Position numbers and translations under genes: made by a program. A DNA stretch of 43,908 nucleotides from BP-133 sp040756995 (lineage in GTDB: Bacteria > Actinomycetota > Acidimicrobiia > IMCC26256 > BP-133). Location of the stretch: NCBI GenBank assembly GCA_040756995.1, contig JBFLYK010000052.1, positions 1 through 43,908 on the forward strand. Reading direction: 5' to 3'. Below, piece after piece: positions 1-7,328 of this stretch (position 1 is the first letter of the stretch; the number at the start of each line of letters is the position of its first letter). The notes below the pieces were generated by a model. That model had not been told where the DNA came from. It saw only the letters and a program-made list of their open reading frames with translations, and made no database searches.

Positions 1-302
1 GCACCGGAAGGCGACGTCGCCGCCGTGGCGCCGGTCGCCGGATCGACCGCGACCGCGGCCGCGGCCCCGGCTGCGGCCGGATCGGAGGCGGCTCCGCCCG
101 GCGGCGCCACGGCCGCCGGATCGGACGGGTCGGTTGTCTCGGACCCCGCCTCGACGCCGGCGTCGCCCGAGGGCCCGACGGCTGGAGCGGGCGCGGCGGA
201 GGGCTCCGGTTTCGGGTCGCCCGACTCTCCCCCACAGGCCGTGCCGATCAGGGCCAGAAGCGGAAGCAGGGCAACGGCCCGACGTTGCCACCGGAACTGC
301 AT
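1..302 (-). CDS. N-terminal part of lipoprotein substrate-binding protein (runs off left edge)
   Basis: Partial gene: the first 100 codons plus two bases. The start ATG is at 302-300 with a strong Shine-Dalgarno AGGGAGGTG at 313-305. The protein starts MQFRWQRRAVALLPLLALIG and has a lipobox-like LIGTAC with the lipidated Cys at residue 23, so it is an exported lipoprotein. After the Cys comes a low-complexity Ala/Pro/Gly/Asp linker, typical of the flexible stalk of actinobacterial solute-binding lipoproteins. No folded domain is reached before the edge. The frame at base 1 continues exactly into the frame of the substrate-binding protein truncated at the right edge (42729-43908), whose missing part is precisely a signal peptide and linker. 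I infer that the two are one 493-residue protein on a circular molecule; if the window is linear, this is an independent truncated lipoprotein. Confidence 0.8.
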   Translation of the reverse strand, partial: MQFRWQRRAVALLPLLALIGTACGGESGDPKPEPSAAPAPAVGPSGDAGVEAGSETTDPSDPAAVAPPGGAASDPAAAGAAAAVAVDPATGATAATSPSG

Positions 303-334
303 GGCACCTCCCTGAAGTGCAGCGGATGCGATGA

Positions 335-374
335 TTAGGGCTGCCTAAGACCGGCTAAATGGTTAGCCTAAACC
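335..374. promoter_or_regulatory. Cluster of TTAGG/CCTAA inverted repeats (DtxR/IdeR-like metal box candidate)
   Basis: The 73-bp gap between two divergent genes carries three overlapping or adjacent palindromes: TTAGG-N4-CCTAA at 335-348, GGCTAA-N4-TTAGCC at 353-368 and TTAGCCTAA at 363-371. The last matches the centre (TTAGSCTAA) of the DtxR/IdeR iron box consensus, but the outer arms fit poorly. The sites end one base before the methyltransferase ATG, which has no Shine-Dalgarno sequence and may be leaderless. Control by a DtxR-family metal-dependent repressor is an inference from motif likeness only. Confidence 0.4.
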
Positions 375-375
375 C

Positions 376-1203
376 ATGGCCAACGACCAATCAGGTGTGT
401 CATCCGCGACGTCTCTGCCGGTGCCGGGAGCCCGCCTCGACCCGGCGACCATGCCCGCCCACTGGCTGCTGGCCCGGCTGGGGAAGAAGGTCATGCGGCC
501 CGGCGGCCTGCCGGTGACGTACGCCTTGCTGGCCGGTCTCGGAATCGGGCCCGACGACGACGTCGTCGACCTCGCTCCCGGCCTCGGCGTGACCGTGCGG
601 CTCGTGCACGAGGCCGGCCCAGCGTCGTTCCGAGGCCTGGAACGCAGCGAAGTGGAGGCTGAACGCGCCCGCCGCTTGTCCGGCGGTGTCCCCTACACCT
701 GTGTCGTGGCCGAACCGGAGGACACCGGCCTGGCCGGCGGATCGGCCAGCGTCGTCTACGGCGAAGCGGTCCTCAGCCTCGAGACCGACGCCACCAAACG
801 GAAGATCATCGCCGAAGCCGCCCGGCTGCTCCGGCCCGGCGGCCGCCTGGGGCTGCACGAGCTGCTCCTCCGGCCCGACGACCTGCCCGACCCGAAGAAG
901 CGGGAGATCGAGGAGCAGCTGACCCGCACGCTTCGGGTGCGGGCCCGGCCGCTGACGCTGCCCGAGTGGAAGGGGCTCCTCGACGAGGCCGGTTTCGAGG
1001 TGACGTTCGCCTCGGCCGCGCCGCTGCTACTCCTGTCCCCACCGACGTTCGTGCGCGACGAGGGTCTCGGCGGGACCGTCCGGTTCGTGGGTCGGACGGT
1101 CCGGCAACCCGTTGCCGTCAAACGGATGTCGGTGATCTGGAAGGTCTTCCGGCGCTACCGGGAGCACCTCGGCGCGGTCGCCCTCGTAGCCCGCAAGCGC
1201 TGA
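376..1203 (+). CDS. Class I SAM-dependent methyltransferase
   Basis: A 275-residue cytoplasmic protein with a Rossmann-type methyltransferase core. Motif I is VVDLAPGLGV at residues 63-72 (an AxGxG variant of GxGxG), followed by an acidic residue region (LERSE), the motif-II-like segment ASVVYGEAVLSLE, and RLLRPGGRLGLHELLL, the usual motif III (LRPGG) of Methyltransf_11 proteins. The C-terminal third contains hydrophobic LLLLSPPTF and basic stretches. The substrate cannot be told from sequence; a small molecule or lipid is more likely than DNA because no target-recognition domain or DPPY motif is present. It lies divergently from the transporter lipoprotein gene, with palindromes abutting its start, and faces a hairpin terminator at 1222-1250. 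Confidence 0.85.
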   Translation: MANDQSGVSSATSLPVPGARLDPATMPAHWLLARLGKKVMRPGGLPVTYALLAGLGIGPDDDVVDLAPGLGVTVRLVHEAGPASFRGLERSEVEAERARRLSGGVPYTCVVAEPEDTGLAGGSASVVYGEAVLSLETDATKRKIIAEAARLLRPGGRLGLHELLLRPDDLPDPKKREIEEQLTRTLRVRARPLTLPEWKGLLDEAGFEVTFASAAPLLLLSPPTFVRDEGLGGTVRFVGRTVRQPVAVKRMSVIWKVFRRYREHLGAVALVARKR

Positions 1204-1221
1204 CGGCGGCGGGCCTCCGCG

Positions 1222-1250
1222 GCCGCAGCGCCCGGAAAGAGCGCTGCGGC
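1222..1250. terminator. Hairpin between convergent genes
   Basis: A perfect 10-bp inverted repeat, GCCGCAGCGC (1222-1231) and GCGCTGCGGC (1241-1250), with a 9-nt loop. It starts 18 bases after the methyltransferase stop and lies downstream of the convergent small gene at 1267-1365, so it could serve as a bidirectional terminator. There is no T tract, as is common in high-GC actinobacteria. Confidence 0.55.
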
Positions 1251-1266
1251 GCGGCGACCGGGGAGG

Positions 1267-1365
1267 TCAACGTTGCGCCTTGCGGCGGCGGGTGCCGAGC
1301 GTGGCGCCGACTCCGGTCACGGCCAGCACGATGGCGAGGCGCAGCCAGAAGCCGATGTCGGTCAT
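1267..1365 (-). CDS. 32-residue single-pass membrane peptide
   Basis: A short gene with ATG at 1365-1363 and a good Shine-Dalgarno AAGGAAGG seven bases upstream. It encodes MTDIGFWLRLAIVLAVTGVG followed by ATLGTRRRKAQR. There is one hydrophobic helix (about residues 6-23) and a basic tail RRRK, which predicts an N-out/C-in orientation by the positive-inside rule. No family is recognised. The ribosome site, the composition of the helix and the charged tail make it more convincing than a random short frame. It converges with the methyltransferase gene and shares its hairpin terminator. Confidence 0.6.
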   Translation of the reverse strand: MTDIGFWLRLAIVLAVTGVGATLGTRRRKAQR

Positions 1366-1440
1366 TGGTGAACCTTCCTTGCCGCAACGAGATGTGCCAG
1401 CCCCTGTTTACCGGGAGAGCGTTTCATCACAGAAGAGCGG

Positions 1441-1466
1441 AAACATCGCCCGGCTGGGTGATGTTT
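1441..1466. promoter_or_regulatory. 11-bp inverted repeat (operator or terminator)
   Basis: AAACATCGCCC (1441-1451), a GGCT loop and GGGTGATGTTT (1456-1466): 11-bp arms with one mismatch that would be a G-U pair in RNA. It sits between the small peptide gene (leftward) and a possible small gene at 1499 (rightward), and 171 bases beyond the stop of the leftward luxR-type gene. It could be a luxR terminator or an operator in a divergent promoter; the sequence does not decide. Confidence 0.45.
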
Positions 1467-1498
1467 CGCCGCGGCCGGGCCATCAAGCTCTGTCAGTG

Positions 1499-1711
1499 AT
1501 GATCACCATTCGGGTCGAGGGCGGCCGGGCGCTTCCAACCGGCGAGATGGTGGTGGACGGCGCGGCGCCGATCCCGTTCGCCGGCTGGCTCCAGCTTCTC
1601 GGGACCCTCTCGGCTGCGCTTCCGGAGGAGCCGGTCTCAGTCGGACTGGCGCATGGCCTCCCGGGCGAGCTCGACGCGCGAGTTCACACCGAGCTTGGCG
1701 AAGATGTGTGA
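1499..1711 (+). CDS. Possible small hypothetical protein (70 aa)
   Basis: ATG at 1499 (an in-frame GTG lies directly before it). The protein starts MITIRVEGGRALPTGEMVVD and continues with the segment PFAGWLQLLGTLSAAL. It looks like a compact soluble alpha/beta protein rather than an antisense artefact: third codon positions are mostly G/C, and hydrophobic and charged residues alternate sensibly. Against it, there is no clear Shine-Dalgarno sequence and its last 75 bases overlap the 3' end of the opposite-strand regulator gene. No family is assigned with certainty. Confidence 0.4.
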   Translation: MITIRVEGGRALPTGEMVVDGAAPIPFAGWLQLLGTLSAALPEEPVSVGLAHGLPGELDARVHTELGEDV

Positions 1712-4462
1712 CACATGGGTGTGCACCGTGTGCCGTGACAGGAACAGCCGCTCGGCGATCTGGGGGTTCGACAGTCCTTCGGCCACCAGGGCGGCGACGG
1801 AGCGTTCCGTATCGGTGAGCGCCGCCCATCCGTGCCGGGGCCGCCCCCGGGATCCCTGCCGGCCCCGCCGGACGCCGAGTTCCCGGAGGCGGGCGTCGAC
1901 CCGGCCGATGTCGTAGCTGGCCCGGAGCGCGCCGTACTGCCGGAGAGCCGCCTCCAGACAGCTCCGGGCTTCGTCGGCCTGACCGCGCTGGGCCATCACC
2001 ACCGCCGCTTCCTCGCCGGCCCGGGCCGCCTCGAAGGGACGGCCCGCGTCCTCCGAGATGCGGGCCGCCTCCCGGAGCGCCTCCGGATCGCCGGCCACCA
2101 GGCCGCGGCACCGGAGCGCGGCCGCCGTCACGACGGGGCTCCCGGCGCCGGCCACCAACCCCTCCACCGCGGCCGCCACCGATTCGGCGTGGGCCAGCTC
2201 GCCCGCATGGAGACAGAGCCGGACGACATCGGGCCCGAGCTGCGGCAGGGCGGAGACATTGCCCTTCTCGCTCGAGCGGTGCCAGGCCTCCCAGACGAGG
2301 GCCAGGGCCGGGTCCTTCTTTCCCGATGCATCGGCCAGCAAGCCCCGAATCCACAGCACCCAGTCCCGCCGGTGCTGCGGCCCGATCACCATCGGTTCCC
2401 GGTCGGCGGCGGCCAGCGCCTCCATGGCGGCCGGAAAGTCGGAGCGGTGCAGAGCGATGAAGGCGCTCATGGCATACCCCTGAGCGGTGCCGGGACGGAT
2501 GCCGAGGTCCTCGGCGAGGGCAGCGGCCGCCTCGAGCTCCACGAGGGCATCGTCCCAGTTGCCGACGAGGAAGCAGCCCAGGGCGGCCATGCGGTGGCAG
2601 TAGGGCAGCTCCCAGCGGGCACCCCGTTCCTCGCAGTCGGCGAAGGCCCGCTTGACGGCGGACTCGGCCTCGGCATCGCGCCCGGCGTCGTAAAGGAACG
2701 CCGCCGACAGCAGGTGGAGGGGGAAGTGCTCGCCCTCGGCCGCCACGCCGGCGTCGAGCGCCAGGGCGAGCTCCGACAGTTCGATGGCTTGGCGGAACCG
2801 GCCGGCCCGATTGGCCGCCGCCGCCCACGTGATCAGCGCCACGGTGCGGGCGAAGCGGTCCCCGGCTTCGCCGGCGACGTGCACGGCCCGCTCGGCGTCC
2901 GCTTCGGCCCCGGCCGGTCCGGTGACGGCGTGCAGCCGAGCCCAGGCCGCCCAGGCCAGCAGCCGGGCGTGCACGGCGGCCGGTCGGGCGCCGGTGGCCA
3001 ATCCTTCCTCGATGACCGGTGTGGCCTCATTCAGCCGGTCCTGGGCGATCAGGACCTGGATCAGCCACAACCGCACCCAGGGATCGGGCCGGCGGCTGAG
3101 CAGTGCCCGGCACGTCGCTTCGGCTTCCCCCAGCCGCCCTGACCGCCACAGGGCCTCGGCCCGCTCGGCCAGCAGCCCGTCCCGCTCCACTGAACTCGGC
3201 GCCACCTCGACCGCCCGGGCGAGGGCCTCGGCGGCCAGACCAGGTGCCCGCCCGGCCAGTTCGGCGGCGACATTGCGGAGGTCGTCGGCGACCTCGGGAT
3301 CGGCCGGTGACGCCCCGCGGAGAAGCTGCACCGCCACCTGTTCGGCGGGGGCATCGGTTTCCGCCAACGTGCGGCCGACCTGCAGGTGCAGGCTTCTCCG
3401 CAGCGGTTCGGGGATGTCGTGGTACAGCGCTTCCCGGATCACTTCGTGGCGGAAGCGGAAGCGGTCGCCGGCCGCCGCCAGCGCGCCGCCGACCTGAGCC
3501 GGCCGCAGCCGCCGGGCGGCATCCGTGGCCGACAGGCCCATCACGCGGCAGAGGTCACCGGCCGAGAAGCTCGTTCCGAGCACGGCCGAAATCCGCAGGA
3601 TCTCCAGCGTCTCCGGGGGCAGGAGGCTCAAGCGGTGCAGCACCAGCACACTGAGCGGGCTGGGTCCGGCGTCGGCCGCGAGGTCGATGGCGCCCTGCGG
3701 CTGGCTCACGAGATCGCCGCTCCGGTCGGCGGCGGCGAGGAGTTCGCTGACGAACAACGGGTTTCCCGCCGCGCCTTGCAGATGGGCGGCCAGCCGGGGG
3801 CCCGGGGAACCGCCGAGGACCAGCCGGGCCAAGGCGAGGACGTCGCCCTCGCCCAGTGGCCCCAGGTTGAGCCGGCGCGCCCCCCGGTCGGCCAGGTGCT
3901 GGACGAGCCGGTCGAGTGACGGCAGCTCCGGCAGTGGTCGGCGCGTGGCGATCACCAGGAGCGGGAGCTCGCCGGCCCGGCGGGCGAGGCGGTGCAGGAA
4001 GATCAGTGTCGAAGGGTCGGCCCAGTGGAGGTCCTCCAGCACCAGCGCCACCCGGCCTTCGGCACAGAGATCTTCGACGTGGGCCAGCAGCGCCTCGGTG
4101 ACCCTGAACTCCAGGTCGCCGGGGACGGTGTCACCGCTGCCGACGGCGCTGAGCAGCAACCGGCCGATCCGGGCGGCCCGCAGGTCGATCCCGAGAGCAT
4201 CGGCGATCGCACCGAACGGCCGCCGGCCGCTGAGCTCCTCGGCCACCGCCTGGTGGATGCGGAGCTTAGAGCCGCGCAGCGCTTCTTCGACGAGCCGCGT
4301 CTTGCCGATGCCGGCTTCGCCCTCGATGACCGCCACCCGGCCCTGCCCCTGCAACACAAGGGTTGCGTCGGCGCGCAGCGCTGCCAGTTCCATTGCCCGG
4401 CCCACGAAGGGAGGCGTCCGAACGTCTCCGCTCCCCAGCGGCGTTGGTTCCCTCCGTACCAT
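1637..4462 (-). CDS. Large ATP-binding LuxR-family transcriptional regulator (MalT-like)
   Basis: A 941-residue regulator of the LAL/MalT type. The N-terminal AAA/STAND ATPase begins at FVGRAMELAALR (residues 19-30), with Walker A GEAGIGKT at 48-55 and Walker B LVLEDLHWADP at about 140-150. A long middle part of helical, Ala/Leu-rich repeats (about 390-830) looks like tetratricopeptide repeats. The C-terminal LuxR helix-turn-helix is at 880-936 (LTDTERSVAALVAEGLSNPQ, then SRHTVHTHVSHIFAKLGV). Such proteins usually bind an inducer through the ATPase-TPR body and activate promoters through the HTH. No maltose or other obvious target operon lies beside it. It is transcribed alone, with 150 bp to the next upstream gene on the same strand. 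Confidence 0.92.
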   Translation of the reverse strand: MVRREPTPLGSGDVRTPPFVGRAMELAALRADATLVLQGQGRVAVIEGEAGIGKTRLVEEALRGSKLRIHQAVAEELSGRRPFGAIADALGIDLRAARIGRLLLSAVGSGDTVPGDLEFRVTEALLAHVEDLCAEGRVALVLEDLHWADPSTLIFLHRLARRAGELPLLVIATRRPLPELPSLDRLVQHLADRGARRLNLGPLGEGDVLALARLVLGGSPGPRLAAHLQGAAGNPLFVSELLAAADRSGDLVSQPQGAIDLAADAGPSPLSVLVLHRLSLLPPETLEILRISAVLGTSFSAGDLCRVMGLSATDAARRLRPAQVGGALAAAGDRFRFRHEVIREALYHDIPEPLRRSLHLQVGRTLAETDAPAEQVAVQLLRGASPADPEVADDLRNVAAELAGRAPGLAAEALARAVEVAPSSVERDGLLAERAEALWRSGRLGEAEATCRALLSRRPDPWVRLWLIQVLIAQDRLNEATPVIEEGLATGARPAAVHARLLAWAAWARLHAVTGPAGAEADAERAVHVAGEAGDRFARTVALITWAAAANRAGRFRQAIELSELALALDAGVAAEGEHFPLHLLSAAFLYDAGRDAEAESAVKRAFADCEERGARWELPYCHRMAALGCFLVGNWDDALVELEAAAALAEDLGIRPGTAQGYAMSAFIALHRSDFPAAMEALAAADREPMVIGPQHRRDWVLWIRGLLADASGKKDPALALVWEAWHRSSEKGNVSALPQLGPDVVRLCLHAGELAHAESVAAAVEGLVAGAGSPVVTAAALRCRGLVAGDPEALREAARISEDAGRPFEAARAGEEAAVVMAQRGQADEARSCLEAALRQYGALRASYDIGRVDARLRELGVRRGRQGSRGRPRHGWAALTDTERSVAALVAEGLSNPQIAERLFLSRHTVHTHVSHIFAKLGVNSRVELAREAMRQSD

Positions 4463-4612
4463 GCGGCTCCCGGCGTTGGGTCCGACCCGGCTGCGGTGCC
4501 GGGCTCCGCGTCGAGCGAACAGCTTGAGGGCCCTTCGGATTTACCACATCGGTGGCACTGCGTGCCTGTTACCGGACGCGGCTTGAGCCGCTGGTGACAG
4601 GTTTTCGACCGT

Positions 4613-5836
4613 TCACTCCTCGTAGAAGCGCACCTTCAGCCCGGCGGTGGCGAAGCGGCCGGCGTAACCGGCGTACTCCCGCCAGAGGTCTTCGGCGCCA
4701 CGGCCCGTGACGAGTTCCCGCAGACCCAACGTGGTGGTGACCCAACCGTAGAGCTCGTCGCCGAGACTCCAGATCTCACGCCGTTCGAGCGCCGGGCTGT
4801 GCGGCGCGTAGTCGATCTCGCAGCCCCAGACGAGCCGGGCGCCGTTGGCCTGCAACGTCCGGAAGCGGAGCTCGTCGTGCCACATCGGGCCGTAGGCCGG
4901 TGCCTTCACCCCCTTGATCCAGGCGGCGAGATCGGCCTCCGACACCGTGGGGGACGGCGACCGGTTCCCCACGAAGCGGGTGAACGTCGTCGCCTGGCCT
5001 TCTTCGATGAAGAGCTCCACACCGGCCTGGCGCAGATCGAGGTCGACGCCGGCGTGGAGCAGCGCAGCCCCGAACCGCACGGCCTGTGAGGCGTCGGGCG
5101 TGCGGTCGAAGGCCAGCAGCGTTCCGCCGGGGGAGAGGTGCTCGACCAGGTCCGCCAGGCGGCGGCTGCGGAAGGCGGCGCCCGGTCCCTCCACATCGGT
5201 GACCGACGAGAATCCCTCCTGTCCCTCCGGGGGGTGCTGCGGATACACGCCGGCGTCGGCCAGTGCCGTCACGGCCACGAGCTGGTCGAACCCGCCCCCG
5301 GGGGCGGCGGCATCGAGGAAGTCGCCGGCGACGAACGACACGTTCCGCACCCCGAGCCGTGCCGCCAGTTCCTCGGCGCAGGACAGCGCTTCGGGAACGG
5401 CGTCGACGCCCACGATCTCCGTCTCGGGGAGAGCCAAGGCGTAGGCGCACGTCAGCACGCCCGGCCCGCAGCCGACGTCGAGCAGGCGGGTGGCCGGCGG
5501 ATGATGCTCGAACCACCATCGCAACCAGGCGGCGGCGATCATCACGGGCCGGGAGGCGTACTCCGCCAGCGCCGTGTCGAGATCCCGGTACAGCAAGGCG
5601 TAGCGGGCCCTGGTGGCGGCAAGGAACTCCGCCGGATCGGTGTCGCCGGCCGCGGCCAGGGCCACGCAGGCGTCGTCGGCCTCACCCACCGCTTCGAACC
5701 AGGCCGGATCGGCGGCGGCCAGTCGCCGGTAGGGCCCCGGGTCGGGATGGTCGGGCAGGCCGAGGCGGGACAGGTAGCGGTGAGCCTTGGCCTCGCCCGG
5801 CGGCCGCTCCCGCTTACGCCGGGACTGCTTACCCAT
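4613..5836 (-). CDS. SAM-dependent methyltransferase domain protein
   Basis: A 407-residue protein with a basic N-terminus (GKQSRRKRER), a helical N-terminal domain (residues 30-110) and a class I methyltransferase core. Motif I is LLDVGCGPGV at 118-127, followed by EIVGVDAVPEAL (acidic residue after strand 2), VAGDFLDAA and LSPGGTLLAFDR. The long C-terminal region (about 280-407) has no recognisable domain and may provide the substrate pocket. Substrate unknown. ATG at 5836 has only a G-rich stretch upstream. It shares the direction of the small gene at 5916-6062, 79 bases upstream, so the two may be cotranscribed. Confidence 0.82.
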   Translation of the reverse strand: MGKQSRRKRERPPGEAKAHRYLSRLGLPDHPDPGPYRRLAAADPAWFEAVGEADDACVALAAAGDTDPAEFLAATRARYALLYRDLDTALAEYASRPVMIAAAWLRWWFEHHPPATRLLDVGCGPGVLTCAYALALPETEIVGVDAVPEALSCAEELAARLGVRNVSFVAGDFLDAAAPGGGFDQLVAVTALADAGVYPQHPPEGQEGFSSVTDVEGPGAAFRSRRLADLVEHLSPGGTLLAFDRTPDASQAVRFGAALLHAGVDLDLRQAGVELFIEEGQATTFTRFVGNRSPSPTVSEADLAAWIKGVKAPAYGPMWHDELRFRTLQANGARLVWGCEIDYAPHSPALERREIWSLGDELYGWVTTTLGLRELVTGRGAEDLWREYAGYAGRFATAGLKVRFYEE

Positions 5837-5915
5837 GCCCCCCGGTGCTCAGGGGTGGGACGGGGATTGGGAGCGGGTGTCGGGCACGGCGTCCTCCTCG
5901 GCGGGGAGGACGACC

Positions 5916-6062
5916 TTAACTCGGTGGCGCCTGCGCGGTCCGCTGCTTGCTCTTGGCCCGTAGTTCGGCAGTGGTGGCGGCAAGCAGAAGGTCGCGGAGG
6001 CGCTCCACGGCCAGGGTGATTCGGTCCACTTCGTTCAGAGCGTTCTCTTCGCGCCGGTCCAT
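5916..6062 (-). CDS. 48-residue helical protein of unknown function
   Basis: The start ATG at 6062-6060 is chosen because of Shine-Dalgarno AGAGGA eight bases upstream; a longer in-frame start near 6194 would add unlikely sequence. The protein begins MDRREENALNEVDRITLAVE and continues RLRDLLLAATTAELRAKSKQ. It is almost entirely amphipathic helix with alternating charges, which could form a coiled coil or a partner-binding helix. No known family is recognised. Confidence 0.5.
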   Translation of the reverse strand: MDRREENALNEVDRITLAVERLRDLLLAATTAELRAKSKQRTAQAPPS

Positions 6063-6094
6063 AACCGCTTCCTCTTGCCTGGAAAACTCGCCCT

Positions 6095-6119
6095 TAAACG
6101 CTTTCCGTACTTTTTTTTT
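6095..6119. promoter_or_regulatory. TAAACGCTTT motif next to a nine-T run
   Basis: TAAACGCTTT at 6095-6104 is identical to a 10-mer at 14126-14135 upstream of the GH26-like gene. Its AAACG/CTTT core resembles half of a LacI-family (cre-like) operator. It is followed by nine T at 6111-6119, an unusual homopolymer for this GC-rich DNA. The segment lies between divergent genes, 33 bp from the start of the small leftward gene, so it is probably promoter sequence. Evidence is weak. Confidence 0.25.
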
Positions 6120-6223
6120 CACGAAAAGTGGCGCAAAAGGGGACGATTCTGCAGAGGGAGTCTCCAGGTCCTGGCATGGCGCACCGTGGAACATCTCCGG
6201 CGCGGCGCCGGTTGTCCAACGAC

Positions 6224-7189
6224 ATGACGACCACGATCGACATCGTGTTGTTCGACGGGGTCGACGAGCTCGACGCCGTCGGTCCGCTGGAGGTCCTCCG
6301 GGGGGCGGCCGCCCAGGGCGCCGACCTGAGGGTGCGGCTGGTGACCCGGACGCTGCCGCTCGACGTCACCGGCAGCCATGGCCTCCGCATGAAGGCCGAC
6401 GCGGTCTACTCGCTCGGCACCGACGTCCTGCTCGTGCCCGGCGGCGGCTGGATCGCCCGGGCCGAAACCGGCGCCTGGGCCGAGGCCGAACTGGGGGAGT
6501 GGCCCCTGCTGCTCAAGGAGGCGGCCGACGCCGGCGTCGTCTTGGCCGGGGTCTGCACCGGCGTCATGCTCCTGGCCCGGGCCGGCGTCATCGGCGCCCG
6601 GCCGGCCACCACCCATCACGGCGCCCGGGCCGAACTCGAGGCGGCCGGCGTGCGGGTGGTCGACCAGCGGGTCGTCGACGCCGGTGGGCTCATCACCGCC
6701 GGCGGCGTGACCAGTGGCATCGACCTGGGTCTGCACCTCGTGGAGCGCCTGGTGAGCCCGGAGGCGGCGGAAGCCGAGGCCGCCCGGCTGGAGTACCAGT
6801 GGAACCCGGTTCCGAAGGACGGGGCGGAGCCCGCCGTGCCGAGGGGGCACACCATCACCACCGAGCCGGTCGAGGGTCTGGTCACGGCCATCTTCGGCGG
6901 GCAGGTGGTGGCCGAGACCCGCAACGCCCTCCTCCTGCGGGAGACCGGTCTGGCGCCGGTCACGTACATCCCCATGGAGGACGTCCGGATGGACCTCATG
7001 TACCGGACGGACCACCACAGCACCTGTCCGTTCAAGGGCGAGGCGTCCTACTGGGGCATCGACGCCGGCTGGCGGAGAGTCGACAACATCGCCTGGGCCT
7101 ACGAGGACCCCCTGCCGGACCGGACCGACCTGAAGGGCCGCATCGCCTTCTACGAAGGCAAGCTCGACGCCTTCTACACGGTCCCGTAA
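6224..7189 (+). CDS. DJ-1/PfpI (isonitrile hydratase-like) domain fused to DUF427
   Basis: Two domains in 321 residues. Residues 4-190 are a DJ-1/PfpI-type domain starting IDIVLFDGVDELDAVGPLEV, with LLVPGGG at 69-75 and the nucleophile elbow GVCTG with Cys111, the arrangement seen in isonitrile (isocyanide) hydratase InhA-like members. Residues 223-318 are a DUF427 domain (FGGQVVAETRNALLL, YIPMEDVRMDLM, THC-like HHSTCPFKGEASYW, WAYEDP). I chose ATG 6224 because the DJ-1 fold starts there; upstream in-frame ATGs at 6128 and 6176 would add a basic, non-conserved leader, and none has a clear ribosome site. The fusion suggests that both domains act on the same or successive substrates, but the reaction is not known. 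Confidence 0.85.
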   Translation: MTTTIDIVLFDGVDELDAVGPLEVLRGAAAQGADLRVRLVTRTLPLDVTGSHGLRMKADAVYSLGTDVLLVPGGGWIARAETGAWAEAELGEWPLLLKEAADAGVVLAGVCTGVMLLARAGVIGARPATTHHGARAELEAAGVRVVDQRVVDAGGLITAGGVTSGIDLGLHLVERLVSPEAAEAEAARLEYQWNPVPKDGAEPAVPRGHTITTEPVEGLVTAIFGGQVVAETRNALLLRETGLAPVTYIPMEDVRMDLMYRTDHHSTCPFKGEASYWGIDAGWRRVDNIAWAYEDPLPDRTDLKGRIAFYEGKLDAFYTVP

Positions 7190-7328
7190 ACCGACTGCGG
7201 TAAACCCGAAGGGGCCTTTCAGGGCTTCCCGCAGCTAGGAGCGGCAGGCGCGGCAAATCGTTCGGCACCGGCGCTGACCTGGTCGAATTCGCCTCAAGGC
7301 CGGGAATACGCGGCCCGTTACCGAGGCC

